10,100 bases of DNA from an uncultured Flavobacteriales bacterium (GCA_937924345.1 CALDTD010000328.1:1-10100); one strand, 5' to 3'. Positions 1 through 7,497 are shown, counted from the stretch's first letter. The notes: generated by a model not told the origin, from the letters alone. Program-made: numbers and translations.

Positions 1-588
1 TTCGATTAGAACATCCCAACTGAAATAACGTTCTCGCTTGATACTTCCAAGCGTTGTAAAAGAAGTGTCGTTATTAAAATCTGTGTAAGAGAAGCTTGTT
101 CCTCCTTTTATACCTAATTCTAGGTTTTTGGATAATAGTAAACTTTTACCACCTAAAATATCGAAAGAAAAATTTCTATTTATTAATTGACTGAATTTAG
201 GTTCGCTATGATTAGAAAAAAAATCTAGATTATTTATTATTAAATCATTATAATTTATTTTATCTTTTTTTTGAACTAAATTCGTTTCGTAGGGAAGTTC
301 TAATCCCAATTCATAAACTATTTCTCTTCCATCAGTTACCTCAAGGTTGAACTTATGAAGAATTAAAGTATCTTTTTGAAATACTTTAACATTATATATT
401 CCAGATTCGAGACTATCGAAACAAACTTCATAAAACTCGATGTTTTGTGTTCTTATTGAATCTTCTCCCTGAAAAAGATGAATCTCGTAAGTTAACTCGT
501 TATTACTCAAAAAGCATAAATTTCCTCTTTGAGAAAAAAAGCTATTGCTTAGTAAAAAAAATAAAAAAATTAGAGTAGTCAATCTCAT
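1..588 (-). CDS. Secreted protein, possible outer-membrane beta-barrel (partial, C-terminus off the left edge)
   Basis: An open frame of 196 codons runs without a stop from an ATG at 588 to the window edge, so the 3' part is missing. The first 20 residues form a signal peptide: a hydrophobic run rich in L and F that ends in FFSQ. Residues about 22-100 look like a beta-sandwich of the kind that precedes barrels in Bacteroidota, with a GIYNVKVF strand and a closing LGLELP. From about residue 140 the chain alternates polar and hydrophobic residues (FSFDILGG, LELGIKGGTSFSYTDF), which fits strands of an outer-membrane barrel. The family is not recognised; the barrel is inferred from pattern only. 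The ATG lies 4 bases after the scoB stop, so it may be cotranscribed with scoAB, although the functional link is unclear. Confidence 0.7.
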   Translation of the reverse strand, partial: MRLTTLIFLFFLLSNSFFSQRGNLCFLSNNELTYEIHLFQGEDSIRTQNIEFYEVCFDSLESGIYNVKVFQKDTLILHKFNLEVTDGREIVYELGLELPYETNLVQKKDKINYNDLIINNLDFFSNHSEPKFSQLINRNFSFDILGGKSLLLSKNLELGIKGGTSFSYTDFNNDTSFTTLGSIKRERYFSWDVLIE

Positions 589-592
589 TTTA

Positions 593-1249
593 CTACAACT
601 TCATTTCAGGAATCTCTCCCTCTACTATTAAAGTTCCTGCAGTTGCTTTTTGAATTTCTTCTACCGAAACACCTGGCGCTCTTTCTAACAGTTGGAAACC
701 TTTACCTGGTATTACTTCTAAAACGGCCAAATTGGTTACTATTTTCTTAACACAACCAACACCTGTTAACGGAAGCGAACAACTTTTCAATAATTTACTT
801 TCTCCTTTTTTGTTGGTGTGCATCATAGCTACTACAATATTTTCTGCACTCGCAACTAAATCCATTGCGCCACCCATACCTTTTACCATTCTGCCTGGTA
901 TTTTCCAATTGGCAATGTCTCCAGTTTCAGAAACCTCCATTGCTCCCAATACTGTTAACTGAACGTGTTGTCCTCTAATCATAGCAAAACTGGTAGCAGA
1001 ATCGAAGTAAACTGCACCTGGCAAAGCTGTAATTGTTTGCTTACCAGCATTGATTAAATCTGCATCTTCTTCGCCATCAAAAGGGAAAGGTCCCATTCCT
1101 AAAATACCGTTTTCTGACTGAAACTCAACTTCTATCCCTTCAGGAATATAATTTGCAACCAACGTCGGAATTCCAATTCCCAAATTTACATACCATCCGT
1201 CTTGTAATTCTTGCGCAATACGCTGTGCTATTTCTGTTTTACTTAACAT
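593..1249 (-). CDS. scoB: 3-oxoacid (succinyl-CoA:acetoacetate) CoA-transferase, subunit B
   Basis: This is the beta subunit of a cytoplasmic family I CoA-transferase that moves CoA between succinyl-CoA and acetoacetate or related 3-oxoacids. At 218 residues it has the usual length for the family. It shows the glycine-rich VNLGIGIPTLVA segment at about 21-32 and the signature QSENGILGMGP at about 44-54. By family knowledge, Glu46 in that motif is the catalytic residue that forms the glutamyl-CoA thioester. Further typical blocks are NWKIPGRMVKGMGGAMDLV in the middle and GVGCVKKIVTNLAV towards the end. The ATG at 1249 begins MLSKTEIAQRIA, typical of the subunit. It follows the scoA stop by 10 bases, so the two are one transcription unit. 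The exact acyl substrate cannot be read from sequence; AtoA-type enzymes are closely related. Confidence 0.93.
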   Translation of the reverse strand: MLSKTEIAQRIAQELQDGWYVNLGIGIPTLVANYIPEGIEVEFQSENGILGMGPFPFDGEEDADLINAGKQTITALPGAVYFDSATSFAMIRGQHVQLTVLGAMEVSETGDIANWKIPGRMVKGMGGAMDLVASAENIVVAMMHTNKKGESKLLKSCSLPLTGVGCVKKIVTNLAVLEVIPGKGFQLLERAPGVSVEEIQKATAGTLIVEGEIPEMKL

Positions 1250-1259
1250 TTCTATGGTT

Positions 1260-1955
1260 TTATTTGGTTCTTACTGTGCGTTGCTCAATTCTTTTCTCGT
1301 ACGTTTCCCCTTGGAAAATACGCTGAACAAATATTCCAGGTGTATGAATTTCGTTCGGGTTTAATTCTCCTGCAGGAACTAACTCTTCGACTTCTGCAAT
1401 AGTTATTTTACCAGCCATTGCCATCATAGGATTAAAATTTTTGGCTGTTGCTTTATAAATTAAATTACCCGCAGTATCGCCTTTCCAGGCTTTTACAATT
1501 GCAAAATCCGCAGTTAAAGCCGACTCTAAAATATGTGGCTTTCCATTAAACTCTCTAACTTCTTTACCTTCTGCTACTTCTGTTCCATAACCTGCCGGAG
1601 TAAAAAATGCTGGAATTCCAGCTCCACCTGCTCTACAACGCTCTGCTAAACTTCCTTGTGGAATTAAATCTACTTCTAACTCTCCACTAAGCATTTGACG
1701 TTCAAATTCATCATTTTCGCCAACATAAGAAGAAATCATTTTCTTGATTTGGTGCTTTTGTAACAATAGCCCTAAACCAAAATCATCAACTCCCGCATTG
1801 TTAGATATACAAGTCAAATCTGTTATGCTTTTCTTTACCAATTCTGCTATAGCGTTTTCTGGTATTCCGCAAAGGCCAAAGCCCCCCAACATTATGGTTA
1901 CGCCACTTGTAATGTCTTTACAGGCTTCTTCTACGTTCTCAACGACTTTATTCAT
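1260..1955 (-). CDS. scoA: 3-oxoacid (succinyl-CoA:acetoacetate) CoA-transferase, subunit A
   Basis: This is the alpha subunit partner of the downstream scoB. From the ATG at 1955 it is 231 residues long and begins [15 protein letters not shown], as usual for Bacteroidota ScoA. A longer reading that opens with TTG at 1979 adds eight residues unlike the family and was not chosen. The hallmark [10 protein letters not shown] lies at about 24-33, followed by a segment near [12 protein letters not shown]. The [17 protein letters not shown] block in the middle and the ending [18 protein letters not shown] are also typical. Together with ScoB it forms the enzyme that activates acetoacetate or related acids for carbon use. 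The 97 bases upstream are very AT-rich; I found no convincing promoter there, only a weak AT-rich match to a -7 element around 2007-2014. Confidence 0.93.
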   Translation of the reverse strand: MNKVVENVEEACKDITSGVTIMLGGFGLCGIPENAIAELVKKSITDLTCISNNAGVDDFGLGLLLQKHQIKKMISSYVGENDEFERQMLSGELEVDLIPQGSLAERCRAGGAGIPAFFTPAGYGTEVAEGKEVREFNGKPHILESALTADFAIVKAWKGDTAGNLIYKATAKNFNPMMAMAGKITIAEVEELVPAGELNPNEIHTPGIFVQRIFQGETYEKRIEQRTVRTK

Positions 1956-2052
1956 AGTTTGAATAATTTTGATTAGCAATCATTTATAATTTTTGAATAT
2001 ACATAAAAAAAATAATACTTCTTTTTTACCAATAACTAACAATTAAAGAAAT

Positions 2053-2568
2053 TTAAAAATTACCGTTTTTTCGAAGCGAATACAAGACTACTAAATCATC
2101 TCCTTTCATATAGATATTAGAATATTCTGAAACATAAAAACGATCTAAACTTCCTGTTATTTTTTTTTTATAATTTTTTAGAGGAATAAACAGAGTTCTT
2201 ATGTCTTTCCTGGAATAGGACATTTCTTTTTTAGGAGTATATATAGTTTCAGCTGCTTTTATAGTCGAATCAAACATTGAATTACTAACTAAATAAAAAG
2301 AATTAGTACTATCGATGATAGGTGGACCATAATGGTAGTATTCTACAAAATAATCTAATTCATAATCTTGACTTAAACTAAGTGCTTTTCTTATTGAAGA
2401 GATTTTAACCAAGGGCTCCTAAGGAAAAATTGTTATTCTTTTTTCACTATTGTAACTTCCTGCTTTTAAAACTTGAACTCTGTTATTAAATTCATAATAC
2501 CTTTTAGTATTTTTGCAACTTTGAAAAAAGATACACAGCAAAAGTATTAGTCTAAATAAATTTTTCAT
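2053..2568 (-). pseudogene. Small lipoprotein gene interrupted by an in-frame amber stop
   Basis: An ATG at 2568 opens a frame with a lipoprotein signal peptide: MKNLFRLI, a hydrophobic run, then FFQSC with Cys18 as the likely lipidated residue. The frame reads 49 codons and meets TAG at 2419-2421. Directly after that codon, in the same frame and with no insertion or deletion, come 121 further open codons ending in a stop at 2053. Such a long open stretch is unlikely by chance in sequence this rich in A and T. The downstream half has protein-like composition (YELDYFVEYYHYGPP, NIYMKGDDLVVLYSL). Without the amber codon the protein would be about 171 residues. The family is unknown. It starts 11 bases after the VWA gene and is probably cotranscribed with it. 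The stop could be a true nonsense mutation, a sequencing error, or less likely readthrough. Confidence 0.72.
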
Positions 2569-2579
2569 TCTTAAAAAAA

Positions 2580-4436
2580 TTAACGCATCAACACAACCTT
2601 GCCAGTTACCCATTGTTTACCTACAGGGTATCGTAATAAGTAAATGCCAACAGGATAATCTCCTAAATAAATTTGTTCTCTATTGGAGCCATTAAATTCT
2701 ACTCTTTTTAACAACTTCCCTGTTAAATCGGTAAGGTAAACGAACTCTATTTCTCCTGTAACTTCTACTGTTACATAATCTCTAGTTGGGTTCGGATAAA
2801 AACGCCATTCTATTTGATTTAAACCTGTTCTATCTCTTAGTGTACTATCTTCTCTATTTGTTCTGTCTGGAGTTTCATTTGCCAATGAGTCTTCTGTAAT
2901 TATTTGCCCTTCTTCTAATGTAAAATTGACTACACTATCTGGGTAATTCATTTCAAACAAAGGAGTGATCTCTTCACATTTTGGGTAGTAAATTGCTGAT
3001 TTTATGACTGAAGTTAATCTTTCCGTTAATAATTGAACATCATATTCATCTATTGTTGGTTTTATATGCGAAACACCAATACCGCTATGGTCTGTTAAAA
3101 ATAAATACGTGCCATTTGTAGCTAAGGCTAAAGAACGCATTAAATACTCTCCAGATTTATTCATACCGCTTCCTGTAATTGGTACAATTCTAATTCCTTT
3201 TTTAGCAGCATTTCTTGCTAGTCTCTCTAATCTTTCTAAGTTTTCTGGTTTACTATGTGCTGGAGCATCTAAAACAACAAATAACAGTTTTGTTCTTGCG
3301 GAATTAGTCCAGCTCAACTTTTCTAATGCTACTTCCATTCCATCATCTAAGGCTTCGGGCATATCTCCACCTCCAGCAGCAGTTTGCTCATCTATAAAAA
3401 CAAGTGCCTGAGACAACACATTGGTAAAGTCTTGGTGTTTGGTAATATAAGCTTCTGAGTTGTCACGATAAAAAACACTTCCATATTTAATATTTACTTC
3501 TTTGTACAAATTTTGAGCTGCATACATTACTTTATTTAAATCTCTTTTAATAAAGTTTATTTCGTCTCCCATACTTCCTGTGGCATCAATTAAAAAAGCA
3601 ATTTCTACCTCATTGGAATTTGTGCCACAATCCACATCAAACTTTAACTTATTTATCCCTTTTTCGAATGGTTTTGGTCGCTTAATTGTTTTAGTAATTC
3701 CTTGATGCGTCACTTCAATTTTACCAATTTCTTTTGATTCATTTGTTAGTTTACCCCAAAGCTCAGCTTTACCTGTGTTATCAGACAAACATTCCCACAA
3801 AACAGTTCCCGATGCAGCAAACAATTTTACTGTTGCACCCACTAGCGGATTGCGGTTTTTATTCACTAATTGAACCGTATATCGTTGCTGAGGGTTTAAC
3901 TTCCATAAGTTTTGATACTTAGATAATTCTGTTTTTAAATAATCCTTCCATAGTTCCCATTTCGCAAAATCATTAATTTCTCCGGCAGTTAATCCTTCTC
4001 CTTCTGCAACATTATTGACTTTAGCATTATGCTGACTTAAAATCGCTTTACCTCCCATATATCTTGTTTCTAAAGCATAAGCTTTTTCCTCTAGCACTCT
4101 TTCTTTCTTATCTGCATCTTTTTCTAAAGAAAAATTACTGACTTCATCTTCGGTTACTGAAATTGTTTCTTCTATTGTTTCGTAACCTGCATACATTACT
4201 TTAATGTGATAAGTCCCTGTGTCTTTAAAATCCATTTTATAGTTTCCTTCATCGTCTGTAAGAATCGAATTTACAAGGTTATTATTACGGTCAAATGCTT
4301 GTACGTTTCCATAACGCATTTTTTTTAAGGCAACACTTTCTGAAGCGTTTAGCCGAGCATTTCCGGTAACACTTTGCGCAATTGTAAAAGTGTTTATTAT
4401 AAGTGATGCGCCTATTAAAAGTCCTATGTTTTTCAT
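2580..4436 (-). CDS. Secreted von Willebrand factor A domain protein with type IX secretion sorting domain
   Basis: This 618-residue protein has a modular build. Residues 1-21 are a signal peptide ending in TIAQ. Residues about 40-105 resemble a carboxypeptidase regulatory-like or Cna-B type beta-sandwich (LTDDEGNYKMDF, GTYHIKVMYAGYETIEE), and residues about 185-250 look like a second such sandwich (LVGATVKLFAASG, NTGKAELWG). A VWA domain spans about 277-483. Its metal-ion-dependent adhesion site (MIDAS) motif is DATGS at 284-288, with GGGDMPEA at 355-362 and FVVLDAP around 386-392. Residues about 541-618 are a T9SS type A sorting domain (WRFYPNPTRDYVTVEV, then GIYLLRYPVGKQWVTGKVVL). The protein should therefore cross the outer membrane and be released or anchored on the surface. 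VWA domains usually bind protein ligands through a divalent metal; the ligand here is unknown. It is divergent from the paralogous genes starting at 4577. Confidence 0.9.
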   Translation of the reverse strand: MKNIGLLIGASLIINTFTIAQSVTGNARLNASESVALKKMRYGNVQAFDRNNNLVNSILTDDEGNYKMDFKDTGTYHIKVMYAGYETIEETISVTEDEVSNFSLEKDADKKERVLEEKAYALETRYMGGKAILSQHNAKVNNVAEGEGLTAGEINDFAKWELWKDYLKTELSKYQNLWKLNPQQRYTVQLVNKNRNPLVGATVKLFAASGTVLWECLSDNTGKAELWGKLTNESKEIGKIEVTHQGITKTIKRPKPFEKGINKLKFDVDCGTNSNEVEIAFLIDATGSMGDEINFIKRDLNKVMYAAQNLYKEVNIKYGSVFYRDNSEAYITKHQDFTNVLSQALVFIDEQTAAGGGDMPEALDDGMEVALEKLSWTNSARTKLLFVVLDAPAHSKPENLERLERLARNAAKKGIRIVPITGSGMNKSGEYLMRSLALATNGTYLFLTDHSGIGVSHIKPTIDEYDVQLLTERLTSVIKSAIYYPKCEEITPLFEMNYPDSVVNFTLEEGQIITEDSLANETPDRTNREDSTLRDRTGLNQIEWRFYPNPTRDYVTVEVTGEIEFVYLTDLTGKLLKRVEFNGSNREQIYLGDYPVGIYLLRYPVGKQWVTGKVVLMR

Positions 4437-4462
4437 GAGTGTGTAATCATTATTTCACACTC
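4437..4462. repeat. Inverted repeat touching the start codon of the VWA gene
   Basis: The 7-base arms gagtgtg (4437-4443) and cacactc (4456-4462) are perfect inverted copies separated by 12 AT-rich bases. They lie immediately before the ATG of the minus-strand VWA gene. In its mRNA this could form a hairpin over the ribosome loading region, or in DNA serve as an operator. Short repeats like this arise by chance, so the functional reading is tentative. Confidence 0.35.
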
Positions 4463-4576
4463 CAATACAATTAACCTTGGGATTGGTTCATTTTTTATCA
4501 GAAAAAAATAATTTAAACTTTTTTTGAACCTTTTTAAAACTGTTGTGTACTAGCTGGCAACTTAAAACAAAACATT
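4437..4576. promoter_or_regulatory. Divergent intergenic region with promoters for both flanking units
   Basis: These 140 bases separate two divergently transcribed units, so promoters for both must lie here or overlap the gene ends. The middle is very AT-rich, with long A and T runs around 4491-4536. I found no exact TAnnTTTG -7 element on either strand, and therefore do not place the start sites. The inverted repeat at 4437-4462 is the only clear structure. A shared region would allow joint control of the VWA gene and the plus-strand cluster, which is inference from layout. Confidence 0.5.
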
Positions 4577-5476
4577 ATGAAAATTACAAGTATTTTAATC
4601 GGACTAGCATTAGGAATTACAACGACATCTATCGCACAGTATAATTCTGTAGCAAAACAAAACAGAATTACAGAGAGTGTAGAAGAAGTCTATTACGATA
4701 AGGAAACAAAAAGCGAACAAATTCGAGTAATAGAAAAAGAAGTTGCTAACGATACTTACGGAAATGCAAAAGGGAATCAGTATGATTTGGCAGTTGACGG
4801 AGCATTTGAAGGACAAACGATTGCAGTTTTAGACTTTTGCGAAGATGGATATTCGTTTGACACTGCAAAAGGAGCATTGGCAGAAAAAGGATTTTCAACT
4901 TACCGTTGGAGTAACAAAGCGCCAACTCCAAAAGCTTTAAAAGAAGCCTTAAAGAAATCGTGTCAATTGTGGTTAATTTCTGGCCGTACACAATACCTAA
5001 ACGATAAACATGTAGCCATTATAAAGGAGTTTTTTGAAAGCGGGAAAGGAGTTTACATTTGGGGAGATAACCAACCTTACTACGCTGACGCTAATTTAGT
5101 TTCGCAAGCACTTATTGGGATTAAAATGTCTGGAAACGTAACAGGCGACCAAACAGTAAACTTACAAATGGAAGAGAAAAAAGCGGGATTAACTCCAAAC
5201 CACTTAATTACAACAGGTTTACAAAACATTTATGAAGGAATTACTATTGCAACACTTCCAGAGCGTGAAGACTTAACACCTATTATTTATGGATCTGCAA
5301 ATAATTTGGTGACCGCAGTTTACGAAAAAGACGGAAAGCGCTTAATCTTAGACGGAGGGTTTACAAGACTGTTTATTAAGTGGGATACTGCCGGAACTGG
5401 AAGATATGTAAAAAATGCAGCAGCTTGGTTAGTGAACTACGAAAGGTTTGGAGAAGATGTAGTAGCAAATAAGTAA
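4577..5476 (+). CDS. Exported protein of unknown function, first of two tandem paralogues (amidotransferase-like fold suspected)
   Basis: The 299-residue product begins with a signal peptide (residues 1-21, ending TTSIAQ). A linker follows, with the short conserved block GNAKGNQYD at 62-70. From VDGAFEGQTIAVL (73-85) onward the chain alternates strands and helices: TIAVLDF, a helix near KGALAEKGF, CQLWLISG (129-136), a helix at HVAIIKEFFESG and GVYIWGDN (158-165). This resembles the class I glutamine amidotransferase-like or DUF4350-like fold. It is a pattern-based guess: the usual GxCxG nucleophile elbow is absent, so amidotransferase chemistry is not expected. The C-terminal part (LDGGFTRL, GTGRYVKNAAAWLVNYERFG) is the most conserved with the paralogue at 6539. 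There is no T9SS domain and no lipobox, so a periplasmic location is likely. It is the first gene after the divergent region. Confidence 0.85.
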   Translation: MKITSILIGLALGITTTSIAQYNSVAKQNRITESVEEVYYDKETKSEQIRVIEKEVANDTYGNAKGNQYDLAVDGAFEGQTIAVLDFCEDGYSFDTAKGALAEKGFSTYRWSNKAPTPKALKEALKKSCQLWLISGRTQYLNDKHVAIIKEFFESGKGVYIWGDNQPYYADANLVSQALIGIKMSGNVTGDQTVNLQMEEKKAGLTPNHLITTGLQNIYEGITIATLPEREDLTPIIYGSANNLVTAVYEKDGKRLILDGGFTRLFIKWDTAGTGRYVKNAAAWLVNYERFGEDVVANK

Positions 5477-5507
5477 AATAAAAACTTACACATATAATTT
5501 AAAAAAA

Positions 5508-6533
5508 ATGAAAATAACAACTATTCTATTAGCAATACTAATAACATTCAATTCTTTTGGACAATCAATGGGAAATAGTGGTTACCTAAACGCCTCTAAT
5601 TCATCAAAATTGGTTTCCATAAATGATTACATGAATAATCAACCTATTAATATCAATAATTTAAATGCAGATATAAATATAAAAATAAGAGGGATTGCTA
5701 ATTTAGAGGCCGACACTTATGTCGCGATTTTCAGCCTAAGTCAAGTGGGAAAAACTGCAGAAGAAGTCAATAATTTAATTGATGAAAGAATTTCAAAGTC
5801 AATTAACGAAATTAAGTCATTACTGGGAGTAGAAACATTTATTGATATGATTTCTTTTGTCCCAGTATATGAAACCCAGACAGAAAAGAAAGTCTTCAGT
5901 AAAAAAACATATAATGAAGTACCTGCTGGTTTTGAAGTAAAAAAGAATCTCCATATTAAATACACAGATGGAAACTTATTGAATAATATTATTTCAATTC
6001 TCTCCAAAAATGAAATTTACGATTTGGTTAAAGTAGATTATTTTTCTGAAAATATAGAAGCAACAAAAAAACAGTTGATGAAAAAAGCTAAAACTATTTT
6101 ACTTGGAAAGATTAAAAATTATGAATCTATTTTAGGAGATAGTATTAAAGGCATAGAAAAACATATTGCTGATAATTTTAGAATTGTTGTACCAACTGAA
6201 ATGTATCAAACTTACCAAGCATACAATGGTTATAATTTATCAAGTACGATAAAGAAGATAAACACTCGTCAGAAAAGCACTTCATATTTTTATCAGCCTG
6301 TAACAGACAGAAGCTTTGATTTTGTAATAAACCCAACCATTTTTAAGCCAGTTACTCAAGTAATGTATGAAATTGATTTAAAAATAAATAGAAGTGATTT
6401 TTTAAGAATCAAAGAACATGAATCAAAACAAAAAATACAACACGAAAGACGTTTAAAGGAGCAAGAACTGAATAAACCTGCTAAATATTATATAGTCACA
6501 CCTAATGGCGAAGTAAAAAACTTATCAATTTAA
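5508..6533 (+). CDS. Exported SIMPL (DUF541)-like domain protein
   Basis: This 341-residue protein has a signal peptide at 1-19 (ending NSFGQ). Residues about 55-295 follow the SIMPL/DUF541 pattern. A first strand, ADINIKIRGIANLEAD, is followed by TYVAIFSLSQVGKTAEEVNNL, then a helix and the region IDMISFVPVYET. A strand GFEVKKNLHIKY, a helix NNIISILSKN and a long charged helix ATKKQLMKKAKTILLGKIKNY follow, and the domain closes with the strand VMYEIDLKI. Known SIMPL proteins are periplasmic or membrane-associated and poorly understood; BP26 of Brucella belongs here. The tail at 296-325 is a highly charged, probably helical stretch (KEHESKQKIQHERRLKEQE). It sits 31 bases after the first paralogue and 5 bases before the second, so it is likely cotranscribed with both. 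The codons look richer in A and T than those of its neighbours. Family assignment is by eye. Confidence 0.75.
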   Translation: MKITTILLAILITFNSFGQSMGNSGYLNASNSSKLVSINDYMNNQPININNLNADINIKIRGIANLEADTYVAIFSLSQVGKTAEEVNNLIDERISKSINEIKSLLGVETFIDMISFVPVYETQTEKKVFSKKTYNEVPAGFEVKKNLHIKYTDGNLLNNIISILSKNEIYDLVKVDYFSENIEATKKQLMKKAKTILLGKIKNYESILGDSIKGIEKHIADNFRIVVPTEMYQTYQAYNGYNLSSTIKKINTRQKSTSYFYQPVTDRSFDFVINPTIFKPVTQVMYEIDLKINRSDFLRIKEHESKQKIQHERRLKEQELNKPAKYYIVTPNGEVKNLSI

Positions 6534-6538
6534 AAACC

Positions 6539-7447
6539 ATGAAAACAAAATCAATCATAATTGGCTCATTTATTAGCCTCACCGCAGTAATATCTTCATT
6601 TGCACAATACAATAGTGTTGCTGGGTCAAACATTATTACTGAAGAAATTCAAGAAAGTTATATCGAAGAGAAAACGGGACAATCAAAGATTAGAATTATA
6701 AAAAAAGAAGTAGAAAGCGACAATTTTGGAAACGCAAAGGGTAATCAATACGATTTAGCTGTTGACGGAGCATTTAAAGGACAAACAATAGCAGTATTGC
6801 ACTTATATACAGGTGGCGGCTTTGATTTTGAATTACCTAAACAGGCACTAGCAGAAAAAGGGTTTTCGGTTTACAGATGGAAAAACATTGCTCCTTCTGC
6901 AGAAGAACTTAAAAAAGCGCTAGAAAAGTCTTGTCAACTTTGGATTATTTCTGGGGCAACTAAACAATTAAACGAAGCGCATTTAGCAGTAATTAAAGAT
7001 TTTTTCGAAAGCGGAAAAGGTGTTTACATTTGGGGAGATAATACACCTTATTATGGAGATGCTAATTTTATTTCTAAAGCTTTAATTGATGTAGAAATGA
7101 ATGGAAACACGTCTGGTCAACAAGTTGTAAACTTACAAATGGAGGAAAAGAAAGTCGGATTAACTCCTAATCATTTAATTACAACTGGTATTCAAAATAT
7201 TTATGAAGGACACACTATTGCCACGCTTACCGAACACAAAGACTTAACTCCAATTATTTACGGTTCTGCTAATAATTTAGTGACTGCAGTTTACGAAAAG
7301 AAAGGAAGACGTTTAATCTTAGACGGAGGTTTTACAAGACTTTACGTAAAATGGGATGAAGCCGGAACAGGTCGTTATGTTAAAAATGCGGCGGCTTGGT
7401 TAGTGAATTACGAACGTTTTGGAGATGATGTTGTTTCAAATGAATAG
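6539..7447 (+). CDS. Exported protein of unknown function, second tandem paralogue
   Basis: A 302-residue paralogue of the product at 4577, with the same plan: a signal peptide ending in SSFAQ (1-23), GNAKGNQYDLAVDGAF (64-79), then an alternating alpha/beta region and a highly conserved C-terminal part. By hand count the last 173 residues differ at about 37 positions, roughly 79 percent identity. The signal peptide, the linker and the segment after IAVL are the most divergent parts. The single cysteine, in SCQLWIISG (Cys132), is shared with the paralogue, whereas the first copy has an extra Cys88. Many synonymous codons differ between the copies, which suggests an old duplication kept by selection rather than a recent one. 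It starts 5 bases after the SIMPL gene. No catalytic motif is recognised and no function can be given. Confidence 0.85.
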   Translation: MKTKSIIIGSFISLTAVISSFAQYNSVAGSNIITEEIQESYIEEKTGQSKIRIIKKEVESDNFGNAKGNQYDLAVDGAFKGQTIAVLHLYTGGGFDFELPKQALAEKGFSVYRWKNIAPSAEELKKALEKSCQLWIISGATKQLNEAHLAVIKDFFESGKGVYIWGDNTPYYGDANFISKALIDVEMNGNTSGQQVVNLQMEEKKVGLTPNHLITTGIQNIYEGHTIATLTEHKDLTPIIYGSANNLVTAVYEKKGRRLILDGGFTRLYVKWDEAGTGRYVKNAAAWLVNYERFGDDVVSNE

Positions 7448-7497
7448 TAATTCCTGACTTTCTTTATATTTAAACAAAAACTTCGCTAGTAATCGAG

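Noticed and set aside
732..1962. Plus-strand open frames at 732-962 and 1744-1962 opposite scoB and scoA
   Set aside because: They lie antisense within clearly recognised CoA-transferase genes and show no protein-like motifs or start context.
1956..1979. Upstream TTG start for scoA
   Set aside because: The eight added residues do not fit the family, while the ATG at 1955 gives the expected N-terminus.
2053..2412. A separate 119-residue gene starting with TTG at 2412
   Set aside because: It is in the same frame as the upstream lipoprotein start with only one TAG between them, so one interrupted gene explains both pieces better.
3109..3922. Plus-strand open frames at 3109-3411 and 3734-3922 opposite the VWA gene
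   Set aside because: They are antisense to a well-supported multi-domain gene; their apparent hydrophobicity is a by-product of the opposite strand.
4491..4576. Exact Bacteroidota promoter for the first paralogue
   Set aside because: A TTG at the right distance exists, but the bases following it do not match TAnnTTTG, so no start site is placed.
4610..4991. Two minus-strand open frames inside the first paralogue
   Set aside because: They overlap each other and the conserved paralogue, and have no counterpart at the matching place in the second paralogue.
5741..6007. Minus-strand open frame of 88 codons inside the SIMPL-like gene
   Set aside because: It is antisense to a gene with a coherent domain pattern and shows no signal or motif.
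4577..7447. Recent duplication or gene conversion between the two paralogues
   Set aside because: Even in the most conserved C-terminal part the synonymous positions differ often, so the copies are not recently homogenised.
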